Position numbers and translations under genes: made by a program. The notes below the pieces were generated by a model. The model did no database searches, was not told the DNA's origin, and saw only the letters and a list, made by a program, of their open reading frames with translations. From Macrotrachela quadricornifera (lineage: Eukaryota; Rotifera; Eurotatoria; Philodinida; Philodinidae): 64,000 bases of DNA. Below, one piece after another: positions 48,445 to 59,184 of the stretch; the stretch's first letter is position 1; every line of letters starts with the position of its first letter. The stretch is taken from the NCBI GenBank assembly GCA_022393335.1, contig JAJEKB010021384.1:1518209-1582208 (forward strand). Direction: 5' to 3'.

Positions 48445-48940
48445 CATCAAATAACTATGAAAGACATGAATATGATATGACAGTTACATAATATCATTGG
48501 TAAGTATCAATGATGTTATTGAATCGAATACAAACATTTCGACATGATAGAAAAATTGTTAATGATTGAAGATGATCAAGAATGCGATAGACAATCTCAA
48601 CAGGAAGTGTAAGAAAGGATGATGTATCTTTCATAGACATTGATGTTTTTTGTTTTCTGTTGTAATGTATATTTTTATAAAATATGCATGTCTATTGAGA
48701 AGTATTTATCTTCAGGTGTGTATAATGGATGATCACGTGTTATAAAAAAAACAAACTTTCTTGTGCTTTGGCAAATATTTACTTCAATACAGAACGCAAA
48801 AGTTTGATGTGAAAGATAGAATACAAAAATCCATTTTTTTCCAGATTTTTGTACTGTAGTGCGAAATCCTTTTAAGACTTGTAAGGTTAAAAAATGATTT
48901 TGAATTGGTTTCAAATTATGAAATTCTTTTATTATTAAGA
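48445..48940 (-). pseudogene. duplicated 5' end of the F-box/LRR gene (exon 1 and upstream region)
   Basis: The sequence matches about 12965-13490. Exon 1 starts at ATG 48640 (MSMKDTSSFLTLPVEIVYR) and equals the intact gene's F-box exon with a few changes, but a CGA codon has become TGA near 48500 (TYQ-stop-YY). Homology stops abruptly at the hAT end at 48444, inside the first intron. No leucine-rich-repeat exons follow. It is a truncated duplicate, non-functional as seen. Confidence 0.85.
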
Positions 48941-49544
48941 ATATTTTAATGTCACACGTTTTTTTTTCAATGTAATCATTATGAACTTCTTCGATTTCAT
49001 TCAAAGATTGTAAGTCATATGTATGAATTGGAAAAAAATATTGTTTCATTCCTTTAGCAATTATTAAAAAACCAACTATTTAGATCAATACGAACAATTA
49101 GTCGCTCGAAAACAGTTATTTAAAATTTAATTATAAAGTTGATCGTTTTTTTTATGACGAGAAAATATCATCGCCATAGCTGAGAGTGTGCTTCATCACT
49201 AAGCTTCAATTTGGAAAGATTAACAGGCAAAAAACACATAGATAATATAGGGTTGTCCGGAAAGTCCGTGCAACTGCACTTTAATTACATAAATGAACCG
49301 TTTAGTTCATTTTATTCTGTAAAACATGAATTTTCAACACGATTTACACCTTCTTTTCGGCTGATGACATCATTTAATGGGAGAAAAGTAGTTCTTACAA
49401 CTGAGTCCATCGACAAGAAGTAGTTGAGCATTTAAAAATAAATAATGAAAGAAACGGTATCAACTGCAACACAGCACACTTCTAGATTTAATTTAACAAC
49501 TATGGATGATTTCATTTCAACGTCAGGTGCTTAACACTCAATAC

Positions 49545-49715
49545 CATCCCAGAATAAATAATAAAGAAAAACGAAAAGTTGCACGTATCACTACTTGAAG
49601 AGAAGAATGTGCAAAACGAAAGAATAGATATTTTATCTATTTTCTTTCGCTCTGTACATTTTTCTTTTTTTTATACGGAATAAGTGCGACTTTTGCTTCT
49701 GTTATTTATTCTTCT
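49545..49715. repeat. inverted repeat in the mariner leader
   Basis: GAATAAATAATAAAGAAAAA with AAAGTTGCAC on the left corresponds to the reverse complement of the right part (GTGCGACTTTTGCTTCTG then TTATTTATTC). Further in, GAAAGAATAGATA faces TATCTATTTTCTTTC. It may be a small nested foldback element. Confidence 0.5.
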
Positions 49716-49838
49716 GGTTGTTACGAGTGATACTTGTAGAGTTTCCACATGAAATTATCAGTGCTTTCCAAATAAACTTAGAAATGTTTCTCGCTATCAC
49801 CTACTATTATTCATTTCGTATCTATTCATGCTTTAGAT

Positions 49839-50888
49839 ATGTCAAACATCGACTATCGAGCGGTCATAAAGTTTTTTACTCGAAAAGGACTGAATGCCAC
49901 CGAAATCACCAAGGAGCTCGAGGAGGTCTATAACGATTCGAGTCCAGCGTACCGCACCGTTGCAAAATGGGTGTCTGAATTCAAGGATGATCCAGCACGA
50001 GACTTTGAAGATACACCCCGAAGTGGTCGTCCACCGACTACAACCACAGATGAAAATATTGAAGCTGTGGAACACATTGTAATGCGTGATCGGCAAATTT
50101 CCGTTCGCCGTGTAGCTGACGAGTTGAACATTCCAAAAACGATTGTCCACGAAATTATGAGCAACCACTTAGGTATGCGCAAGGTCTGTATTCGCTGGGT
50201 ACCGAAATTTTTGACGCCTCTGCAACGCATTAGTCGGGTCGAGTGTTGTCAAGAGCTACTGCAAGCCTGTGAACCAAATCCAGCCAAGTTTTTAGGTCGC
50301 ATTGTAACCGGAGATGAATCATGGGTGCATCACTACGATCCACTAAGCCGCCAGGAGGCTATGGTATGGAAGAGTGCAGGAGAGGAAACACCAACTGCAT
50401 CCCGCCGGCAAAGATCTGCAGGCAAGGTCATGCTCACCATTTTCTGGGACGAGCATGGAGTTCTACTTACCGACTATCTGACTCGTGGGGAAACGATCGA
50501 TGGTTCATATTACGCTTCACTTATTGAGCGGCTACGTACTACTCTTCTGGCGAAGCGTCGTGGGAGAATCGATCATGAAGTGCTACTTCTTCATGACAAT
50601 GCTCCTGTCCACAAGAGCAACGCTGTGCAAGCTGCTATTCGCCGAGTGGATTTCATCGAATTGAATCATCCTTCCTATTCTCCAGATATTGCACCAAGTG
50701 ACTACCATTTGTTCAAAAGACTGAAGACATTTCTCCGTGGCAAGACTTTTCGCTCCGATGATGAAGTGATAACTACTGTTGAGAATTACTTAGGTGATAT
50801 GGATTCAGATTTTTTTTTCAATGGAATAAACAGTTTATATGACCGTTGGCAACGTGTAGTTGCCAGCGAAGGTCATTACATTCAATAA
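49839..50888 (+). CDS. mariner transposase, intact, second family
   Basis: 349 residues, the usual mariner length, starting MSNIDYRAVIKFFTRKG. The DNA-binding part has AYRTVAKWVSEFKDD and DTPRSGRPP, and WVPKFLTP is the linker motif. The D,D34D triad is in VTGDESWVHHYDP, LLHDNAPVHKS and YSPDIAPSDYHLF. No stop or shift was seen. GC content is visibly higher than in the surrounding DNA and codon use differs from nearby host genes, in line with recent arrival, possibly by horizontal transfer. Confidence 0.95.
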   Translation: MSNIDYRAVIKFFTRKGLNATEITKELEEVYNDSSPAYRTVAKWVSEFKDDPARDFEDTPRSGRPPTTTTDENIEAVEHIVMRDRQISVRRVADELNIPKTIVHEIMSNHLGMRKVCIRWVPKFLTPLQRISRVECCQELLQACEPNPAKFLGRIVTGDESWVHHYDPLSRQEAMVWKSAGEETPTASRRQRSAGKVMLTIFWDEHGVLLTDYLTRGETIDGSYYASLIERLRTTLLAKRRGRIDHEVLLLHDNAPVHKSNAVQAAIRRVDFIELNHPSYSPDIAPSDYHLFKRLKTFLRGKTFRSDDEVITTVENYLGDMDSDFFFNGINSLYDRWQRVVASEGHYIQ

Positions 50889-51044
50889 ATGCAGTATATA
50901 TTATCGTATCTCTTCATAATACATTAGTTGCACGGACTTTCCGGACACGGTTATACCATGAAATTGGACACCTATATAACCATTGAAAAATGAGGCATTT
51001 TTTTTTCATTTTATTCGTATACAATAACAATAGCATTCATAACA

Positions 51045-52075
51045 ATGATTGCTAACATTTATTTTTCATTGATTTTGTTCTGCTCTTGGACACTTATCAG
51101 CACATCACGTAAGAAATAATAGAATTAAAATTACTCACTTTTTACTATCTTCTTTCAGTTGCTGCTCTGGATTGTTCTTCATTCAAGTCAGACAAGGACG
51201 TCATTCGATCGCTTTCCTCCTATAGCATCAGTATTAATCCACCGAACGGTCCTTTTCCCTATTATAACTATGCCTTAGTCAACAATCAAAGTCTTGTCAC
51301 CGATCTTTTACTTAACACCATAGAAAGCGTACCTTAATCCATTTTTTGTTTGAAAGGTTTACAATCACTAACTCTACAATATTCCATCAATCTGAGCATT
51401 CCTACAGAAATAATTCGTCTTGCTTCTTCTCTCACATCGCTCAATTTCATTCGTATCTCTAAGTCCCTGATCCTTCCGAATGAGTTGTTTAACATGACTC
51501 GCCTTGTAAGTTTATCTATTATCTCTAGTGGTCTTGAAATACTGCCAGAAGCCATTGGACAACTATATTTTCTTTCAAATCTCACATTGAGTGGTAATCG
51601 ACTTAGATCATTACCTGGCAGCTTGGGTAAGATGGATTCCCTTCGTTGGTTAACAGTTGATGGCAATCTTCTTACCTCCGTCGATGTTCTCAGTGGATAT
51701 AGAGGATTACTCGGATTGAATGCCTCAAACTGTGCAATTGATCACCTTCCATCAAATATGTCCAGTCTGACGATGATCGATATGAGCAAAAACAAATTGA
51801 CATCGCTTGTCAATCTCGATTCGATAATCACAACATATTACGGTGATTCATTCATATTCAATGATAACAATATCACAACAATTCCTGATACGATTGGGTC
51901 ACTCAATTCCCTCCGCAATTTGGACCTGTCAAGTAACCTACTCACTGAATTACCCCGTTGGGTATACAAGGTCTTCTTGAAAACAATAAAAGTGCGCAAC
52001 AATAAATTTGATTCAATAGACACTGAATGGATTCGAGGTTTGTTTCGACCTAGCGAAACCAATATCGACATCTGA
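51045..52075 (+). pseudogene. secreted leucine-rich-repeat protein, one in-frame stop
   Basis: Exon 1 (51045-51108) encodes a signal peptide (MIANIYFSLILFCSWTLIS). A 50-base GT-AG intron leads to exon 2 (51159-52075). Together they make 327 codons including the stop. The mature part has two cysteine-poor segments and then at least seven leucine-rich repeats of about 23 residues (for example LSNLTLSGNRLRSLPGSLG and LRNLDLSSNLLTELPRWV). The protein would be secreted and likely binds other proteins. A TAA at 51335-51337 (ESVP-stop-SIFCLKG) interrupts it before the repeats; a C-to-T change from CAA is the simplest cause. Otherwise the frame is clean. Confidence 0.75.
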
Positions 52076-52507
52076 CCTGCTTTTTATTGAATAAAAATAT
52101 TATGATGAAATAAAAGAATTACTAAAGAAACAATAATTATTGTTTCCTCGGCAGAAATGAAATAAGAAAGGTTATTGCTAACACTCTTCCTTAACTGACT
52201 ACTACATCATAGATATTTGAATAAACACTTTCATTTGTCATTTGATTTTCGTATTTTTTTATAATTATTTGAGAAACAATAATCGACAGAAAACAATGAT
52301 ACATGATATCGCCTTATTCGAGCAAATCATGACTCTACAAAGCTTTTATGTATTACCTTGAAATAGAGTAAAATAAGTTAAGATAATATTTGGTATTGTA
52401 AAAAATACTGTGCTAGTTCACTCTATTCTTAATGACAAAGACTTGTGAATCTTTACCAAGTATACAAATTACACAGCAAAAAACATCATTTATTTCAAAT
52501 TAAACTA

Positions 52508-52745
52508 TTAATCCAAAAAAAGCTTGTCTTTCACCATTCGAAGCTACGAACGTTGACATTATTTCATATGGATCAATTTTATGAAGCTTTTCTTTATACA
52601 TATGTGGTAATAAACAATGATTAAGTCGTGATTGTGTCATTGAATTTTGAAGCATGTTTTTTCAATTGATTTAAAGTGTTAAATACACGTTCAACAGTTA
52701 CTCTAGTAACAGGAAGAGTTAAGCAATTTATCAAATTCTCTGAAC
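52508..52745 (-). pseudogene. fragment of a hAT transposase C-terminus
   Basis: On the minus strand LPVTRVTVERVFNTLNQLKK and, after a one-base shift, SMTQSRLNHCLLPHMYKEKL match the hAT dimerisation region. It ends with FFGLIV-stop near 52508. No inverted ends were found around it. It is a different hAT lineage from the element at 44.6-48.4 kb. Confidence 0.6.
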
Positions 52746-54352
52746 ATTTATTTACCAACATTGTATGAATTTAAAATTTCGCAAATGGTCGAAATCTTTG
52801 TAATTTGTTTTATTCTCTTCTGGTTCGTGTTAATCCATATAAAAAAAAACCAAAAAACACCAGGATTTTAATCACAATAACCAAAGAATGCGTAAGCACA
52901 GATTGTTATTATCTTGTGAACTCAAGCATATAAATCTGAAGGTGGTTTAGTGTTGCGCCTACTATTTGTCGACGCGAAGAGTTCAAAAAAGCAATGAAAA
53001 AACTATGGTTTATGGATTAAAACTCGAGAAAAATCCGTTTTCTTCGTTAACACGATTATAATTGATTCTTAATCACCAAAAAAGTTCTACTGCCAGCACT
53101 AACATAAAATTCGCTTAATTGAATAGAGTCAAATTCGACAGGGAGTAAATCTCAGAGCCTAAGTTCAAGTAAGGTTAAGCCTTATGAGCCTACAGGCTCT
53201 GCTGCCTATGCATAACATTCTATTACAGTCATTTACTTCATAGAAATTCTGAAGATACGATAAGCTAAAAATGAGCTATTTTTTGATCATTTTTTCGTGC
53301 GTATCACCCTCATATTAAAATGGCATGAGCCTGAAAATTTCATTACAGCCTCTTTCAAGTTAACAACATAGTATAACATAAGAAAGCAATATCGTACGAT
53401 CGCTAATGCTAATAATCCAATAGAAAATGATTCGTTCCATAGTAAAATAGATATGATCAATCGACTCGCGATGATCAAAGCCATCATTAATAATAATGCG
53501 CAAGGTAAAATGAATAAGCCTCTTTTCAACGATAAAAAACCACAGCTCTCTGTCTTGTTCCTACCAAAAGTTATTCAAAAAGTATCCACCCATATTTTTT
53601 TTTGGAATCGGTATTAGTTACAAATGAAATCAATAAATTTTCACAATAGTCCAAGACTCAAATGGCCAGTCGTACTACGGTATGACTATTTCATCGTCAA
53701 TCCTAGAGATATGCAATATAATGTACAGAGATTAATCGAATTGAAATCCTATATATTGTAGAGCACTCATGTTTCAACTTCATAATAGATTATCAAGTGA
53801 GAAATACTAAGTAAAATCTATACATGGTATTAAAATTTATTCATAACAAATAGAAAATATTGAAAGCATCATACGACTATAATTTCGATCTTACTTAACA
53901 TATTAACTGTCCGTTGTATCATATGTGTTATATGAAAAAAAAACCTTTAAATTATTTTTGAAACTTATTTATGACACATAAATGTAATACGCTTCAAATA
54001 TGATAACATGTTATAAGAAAATAGTTGAATTCAACTTTCAAATTGGAGAGCACTAAAAGAAAGCAAACATATTCAAGATCGATGTACTTTTTTGTGCGTA
54101 TACATACTTTTCGCACGTACGTTTTGCACGAACTCATTGTTTGCAACCAATTCAAACAGAATGATAAAAGAAAAATGTTGACATATAAAAAGGCATTGAT
54201 AGTCGTTCTTCACATTAAGCAAGAAGTAAAGGTTTATTCTCAACAAGTCCTTTTTTTGTCAATAAAAATTCAGGTAAGTCTCATTTTTAAAATATATTTT
54301 TCTCTCATCGTATTTTAAAATCGAGAAGAATTGTCCACGTTGAACAATCGAT
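52746..54352. other. intergenic stretch before the P450-reductase fusion gene
   Basis: No clear gene. A minus-strand frame at 53529-53287 encodes about 80 residues with hydrophobic stretches (FILPCALLLMMALIIASRL) and might be a leftover membrane-protein exon. A GTAAGT at 54273 with later AG choices could mark a leader intron of the downstream gene. Confidence 0.35.
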
Positions 54353-57300
54353 ATGACTAAATTAATTCCACAACCACAAGGAACATTTTTCATTGGCAAT
54401 TTAAAGGAAATAGATGCAGATCATTTTGCAGATTCACTTCAAAGACTTCAAGAATTATATGGTGATATATATCGATTAACTATTTTTAAACAGAATATTG
54501 TGGTATTGTGTAGCCAAGAATATGTCAATTTTGTATGTGATGAATCAAAATTTGATAAAAAAGTAGCTGCAGGTGTATTAGAACTACGAAATGCAGGTGG
54601 TGATGGTCTTTTTACAGCTCATACATCAGAACCAAATTGGAAACTTGCACATAAAATTTTAATGCCTGCTTTTGGACCACAAGCAATTCGAGATATGTTT
54701 CCTGGTATGATGGATATAGCTTCACAATTAATTCTTCGTTGGGAACGATTTCATGGTGAAGAAATTGATGTTTGTGATAATCTTACTCGTTTAACTTTAG
54801 ATACAATTGCTTTATGTAGTTTTAATTATCGTTTTAATAGTTTTTATCATATTAAAATGCATCGTTTTGTTGAAGCAATGATTAATGTATTAACTGAAAG
54901 TGGTCGACGTTCTCAACGACTTTCTTTACAAAATACATTAATGGTAACAACAACACGTTGGTATAATAATGAAATAGCTTATCTTCATAATCTATGTGAT
55001 GAAATTGTTAAAGAAAGACGAGAAAATCCAAATGATGTTAAAGATTTACTTAATCGTATGATTCATGGGAAAGATCCTGATAGTGGTTATCAATTATCTG
55101 ATGAAAATATACGTTATCAAATGTTAACATTTTTAGTTGCTGGTCATGAAACAACATCTGGTCTACTTTCATTTGCATTATATTATTTACTTAAAAATCC
55201 ACATACATTACAAAAAGCCCAAGCAGAAGTCGATCAAATTGATGAAATTAAATTTGATACATTAAGTAAATTAAAATATCTTGATGCTATATTAAAAGAA
55301 ACACTTCGATTACAACCAACAGCACCAGGTTTTATATTACAATCAAAAGAAGATCATGTTATTTTACCTGATGGTTATGAAATAAAAAAAGATGATACAA
55401 TTATTGTACTTTTACATAAATTACATCGTGATCCTAAAATATGGGATAGACCAGAAGAATTTTTACCTGAACGTATGTTAAATGGTGGATATGAAAATCT
55501 TCCATCAAATGCATGGAAACCATTTGGTAATGGTCAACGTGCTTGTATTGGTCGTTCATTTGCTTGGCAAGAAAGTCTATTAACAATTGCACTTATTCTT
55601 AAACATTTTAATTTAGAACTTGTTGATCCATCTTATAATCTTCGTATTAAACAAACATTAACTATTAAACCAGAAGGTTTTAAAATTCGTGTTCGATTAC
55701 GACAACAAGTTAATATATCATTAGAAAAAAATCTAAAACAATTCGAAAAAATACCAGAAAAACAAATAAATCAAATAAATGAAACAAAAAATCTTCGTCC
55801 AATGTCTATTCTTTTTGGAAGTAATTCTGGTTCATGTCAATCATTTGCAGAAACATTAGCATCTGAAGCACCTTTATATGGTTATAATGCAATAGTAACT
55901 ACTCTTGATTCAGCTATTGATTCAATTCCTATTGATCAACCAATTATTATTATAACAGCATCATATGAAGGTAAACCATGTGAAAATGCTAAACAATTTG
56001 TTGCTTATCTTGAATCAAAACCAATATTAAATATAAATTATGCTATATTTGGTGCTGGTCATTATGATTGGGTTAAAAGTTATCAAAAAATTCCAATATA
56101 TATTGATAAATTATTAGAAAATGCTGGAGGTAAAAGAATTCTTGAACGTGGTGAAGGTGATGCTGGTGGAGATTTTTATGGTTCATTTGAAACTTGGAAA
56201 GAAAATCTTTTTCAAATATTACGAAAAAATACTGGAAAAGAAAATATCATAAGTGAAGAAAAACTTACAATTGAAATTGTTAATTCAAAAAGAAATTTTG
56301 GACAAATAACAATGGATATTGGTATTATACTTGAAAATAAAATTCTTGTTCAAGCAAATGATATTATACCAACAATAAAACATTTAGAAATAAAACTTCC
56401 AAAAGGACAAACATATCATACAGGTGATTATCTTGCTATATTATCATCAAATCCAATTGAAATTGTTTATCGTGTTCTTAAAAGATTTAATTTAACTACA
56501 GATACTCATATAAGAATATTTTCATCAACAAGTACATTTTTTCCAACAAATAATCCAACAAGTGCATTTGATATATTAAGTGGTTATGTTGAATTATCAC
56601 AACCAATTAGTAAAAAACAAATTGATATACTTTCAATATTATGTAAAAATGAAAATGAACAAAAACAACTTCAAAATTTTAGTGGAAATTTATATGAAAA
56701 TGAAATTTTAAATAAACGTATTAGTATATTAGATATACTTGAATTATATCCATCATGTCAACTTTCATTTGCACAATATCTTCGAATGCTTCCATCACTT
56801 CGTGTTAGACAATATAGTATATCATCAACACCATTATGGAATTCAGAAGTTGTTACATTAACAATTGATATATTAAATACACCTGCATTAAGTGGATCAG
56901 GACAATATCTTGGTGTTGCATCGAATTATTTAGGAAATTTAAAAGAAGGTGATAGAATAAGTTGTGCTATTCGTACAAGTAATACGAGATTTCATCCACC
57001 AGAAGATACGAAAATTCCAATAGTAATGATTGCAGCTGGAACTGGTATTGCACCATTTCGTGGTTTTATTCAAGAACGAGCAGCACAATTAGTATGTGGA
57101 AGAAAAGTTGGACCAACAATTCTTTATTATGGATGTCGAACTCAAGATGATTATTTATATTTTGATGAATTTGATCAATGGTCAAAACTTGGTGCTGTTA
57201 AATTACGAATTATTTTTTCACGTCAATCGAATAATGAAAAAAAATATGTTCAAGATTTATTATGGGAAGATAGAAATGAAATTAAAAATTTATATTGTAA

Positions 57301-57466
57301 TGGAGCAAGATTTTATACATGTGGAAGTGCGAAAAAAATTGGTGCATCAGTAAAAACATGTTTTATTAAGATTATTCAAGATATTAAAGAATGTGATGAA
57401 GGAGAAGCAGCAAAGATTTTAGAAGATATTTCTCAAGATCGATATAGTGTCGATGTTTTTACATGA
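54353..57466 (+). CDS. self-sufficient cytochrome P450-reductase fusion (CYP102/CYP505-like)
   Basis: A single uninterrupted frame of 1037 residues, the length of P450 BM3-type enzymes. The P450 domain (about 1-460) starts PQPQGTFFIGNL and has DGLFTAHTSEPNWKLAH, LTRLTLDTIALCSFNYRFNS, the I-helix AGHETTSG (about 263), ETLR, and the haem loop KPFGNGQRACIGRSF with the cysteine near 397. A flavodoxin-like FMN domain follows from about 480 (ILFGSNSGSCQSFAE, ITASYEGKPCENAKQF). Then come the FAD/NADPH reductase parts (RQYSISSTP near 818, AAGTGIAPFRGFIQER near 893, end RYSVDVFT). There is no membrane anchor. Such enzymes hydroxylate fatty acids in the cytosol, drawing electrons from NADPH. This layout is bacterial and fungal, and the gene has no introns, so horizontal origin is likely. 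Codons are as AT-rich as the neighbours, so it is not very recent. Confidence 0.96.
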   Translation: MTKLIPQPQGTFFIGNLKEIDADHFADSLQRLQELYGDIYRLTIFKQNIVVLCSQEYVNFVCDESKFDKKVAAGVLELRNAGGDGLFTAHTSEPNWKLAHKILMPAFGPQAIRDMFPGMMDIASQLILRWERFHGEEIDVCDNLTRLTLDTIALCSFNYRFNSFYHIKMHRFVEAMINVLTESGRRSQRLSLQNTLMVTTTRWYNNEIAYLHNLCDEIVKERRENPNDVKDLLNRMIHGKDPDSGYQLSDENIRYQMLTFLVAGHETTSGLLSFALYYLLKNPHTLQKAQAEVDQIDEIKFDTLSKLKYLDAILKETLRLQPTAPGFILQSKEDHVILPDGYEIKKDDTIIVLLHKLHRDPKIWDRPEEFLPERMLNGGYENLPSNAWKPFGNGQRACIGRSFAWQESLLTIALILKHFNLELVDPSYNLRIKQTLTIKPEGFKIRVRLRQQVNISLEKNLKQFEKIPEKQINQINETKNLRPMSILFGSNSGSCQSFAETLASEAPLYGYNAIVTTLDSAIDSIPIDQPIIIITASYEGKPCENAKQFVAYLESKPILNINYAIFGAGHYDWVKSYQKIPIYIDKLLENAGGKRILERGEGDAGGDFYGSFETWKENLFQILRKNTGKENIISEEKLTIEIVNSKRNFGQITMDIGIILENKILVQANDIIPTIKHLEIKLPKGQTYHTGDYLAILSSNPIEIVYRVLKRFNLTTDTHIRIFSSTSTFFPTNNPTSAFDILSGYVELSQPISKKQIDILSILCKNENEQKQLQNFSGNLYENEILNKRISILDILELYPSCQLSFAQYLRMLPSLRVRQYSISSTPLWNSEVVTLTIDILNTPALSGSGQYLGVASNYLGNLKEGDRISCAIRTSNTRFHPPEDTKIPIVMIAAGTGIAPFRGFIQERAAQLVCGRKVGPTILYYGCRTQDDYLYFDEFDQWSKLGAVKLRIIFSRQSNNEKKYVQDLLWEDRNEIKNLYCNGARFYTCGSAKKIGASVKTCFIKIIQDIKECDEGEAAKILEDISQDRYSVDVFT

Positions 57467-57469
57467 ATC

Positions 57470-58355
57470 ATTTATTTTTCCTATCTAGATTTTTACTTTT
57501 ATTGTATACTATACTTGATCATTTATAATAAAAAAAAATATGTATCCTAAGAGTGAGTGAAGATACCATAATGTTAACATTTCACAATCGTGAGGATGAA
57601 TTTGAAAGAATAGAATACCATGACTAGTTTCGACTTATTTTAAAGTTTCATCAGGTGGTTTTAATCTGCATAAATAAAAATTCAAGAGTCTAACAGTCAT
57701 TCAAATATTAATTTGGAAAAAAATTGTTTGATGTTTACATGAGTAATGTTAGCAGGAGAAAGTCCTGTAGCTTGCCATTTATTTTAGAATGATTATGCAA
57801 TTCTGATTCATTGTAATAGGTAACAATAGTATTCATATCGTGATATGTATATGGTTTAGAAAATCTTGGATTTATCCGACATATTCATTTTCTACGATTG
57901 TCCTGTTGCTAATAGTACAAGGCGTGGGAATATATCGTAGTCGTTGAATAAAATTAAAATTTGCTCTTGTTCACAGATACGAAAAAATGAAGAGATATAT
58001 AATAAAGTCGTGTAGGATATCGTAAAAAAGAACAAGAGAGTAAATTTGATAACAGAAAAAAAAACCAATGATTCACATACAATTATTATAACATTTAATC
58101 ATAGTACACTATTGTAGTTCTTGCCTACTCGCTCGTACGCAACATTGAAATTCTATAAATGTTTTTCTTTTCGCATAATTTGTCATTGGGTGAGAGTGAC
58201 TTTTTTTCTAAAATTCATGTTAGCAACAGATTCTATGCCTCTGATATATAGATAGACGAGTTTAAACTTGTCATTGTTAATATGAATTCTTTTTCAGAAG
58301 AAATAACAGAATGTTTTTATTTTAATCTTCAATAGTTTCTTTCAAAAAAAAAAGT
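57470..58355. other. intergenic stretch, no gene seen
   Basis: No open frame with a domain and no clear repeat. AATAAA-like signals lie within 70 bases of the fusion gene's stop and could end its transcript. Confidence 0.5.
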
Positions 58356-58360
58356 TGTTA

Positions 58361-58841
58361 TTAAATTATTCGAACCAATTGTTCATTGCAGACTGGATTC
58401 GGTCCACTTGATGTTATTCTGCAGCTGTCTTGACTGAGTGTCAATTGTATTTGTTGTGTAAATACTGGAATTGTAGTAGTGAAGCCGGTAAATCGGGGAA
58501 GACGAACGTCCAAATTCAAGTTAGCATTTGGTGGGCAGACACCTCTAAATTTCACAGCAAATCATACAATCCAAAGTTGGAACTTAACTTACTCAAATTC
58601 TAATTGTAAACGTGTTTCTGTATATGGATAGGGTAATGAGACTTGAAACCAATTTTTAATACAACAACAAACTGATGGATTGCATGGCGATTGGAGAGCA
58701 GAGAAGATACCACACCAGTTTTGAGCTGTGGCTAAATCTAAATATTAAATAAAAGCATGATGTAGAAACAACGAAGAATATAACGATAAAGTCTCTCGTA
58801 CGTAAAAGTGATAAAACGATGAGAAATTTCAAGGCGATCAT
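58361..58841 (-). CDS. small secreted cysteine-rich protein, 3 exons
   Basis: Exons 58841-58802, 58737-58593 and 58544-58361 join in frame to 123 codons (122 residues). Both introns are short GT-AG introns. The start MIALKFLIVLSLL is a signal peptide. The mature part has NWCGIF, PCNPSVCCCIKNW, GVCPPN, QDSC and PVCNEQL, giving eight cysteines and no basic or acidic runs. The protein is presumably secreted and disulphide-linked. I recognise no family. The agreement of signal peptide, phases and splice sites supports a real gene. Confidence 0.65.
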
Positions 58842-59184
58842 ATTGTCGTTAGAAGTAACTTCGAATAACATGGAAGCTTATATATATATACATATACATG
58901 GAGCGATGTTGATTCTCATTGATATGAAAGTAAATATTTTTTTTTTATTAATATTAGAAAGACTTAAAAAAGGATTTGTCATTTTTTATACTAAATTAAG
59001 TACTACTGATCCTCATATTTTGAAAAATATTTGAATGAAAAAATATTGGCTTTCTCTGGAAATCCTGATTTTTACCTACAACGTAGGTACAAAGTTTATT
59101 CTCAAAATATTTAAGAGAATTGTCTATAATATACATACTCGTTCAGCATACAAAGTCATATATTGTATTTTTCATTTTTATGTA

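Larger units (their letters stand above)
49250..50951 (+). mobile_element. mariner element, 1702 bases, second family
   Basis: Inverted ends share GTCCGGAAAGTCCGTGCAAC (left from 49250, right ending 50951), with TA at 49248-49249 and 50952-50953. The outermost bases differ slightly (GGGTT against ACCGT). The transposase is intact. The 590 bases before the gene are long for a mariner and contain a hairpin-like stretch at about 49545-49715. Confidence 0.93.

Noticed and set aside
48675..49049. Minus-strand frame of 124 codons
   Set aside because: It overlaps the upstream region shared with the F-box/LRR gene, where the original has no such frame; no domain is seen.
1187..51337. Altered genetic code as the reason for in-frame stops
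   Set aside because: PSMA5, both complete P450 genes, both mariners and the receptor end normally and contain no internal stops; all three stop codons occur among the breaks.
51334..52071. Minus-strand frames at 51334-51666 and 51838-52071
   Set aside because: Antisense to the leucine-rich-repeat gene.
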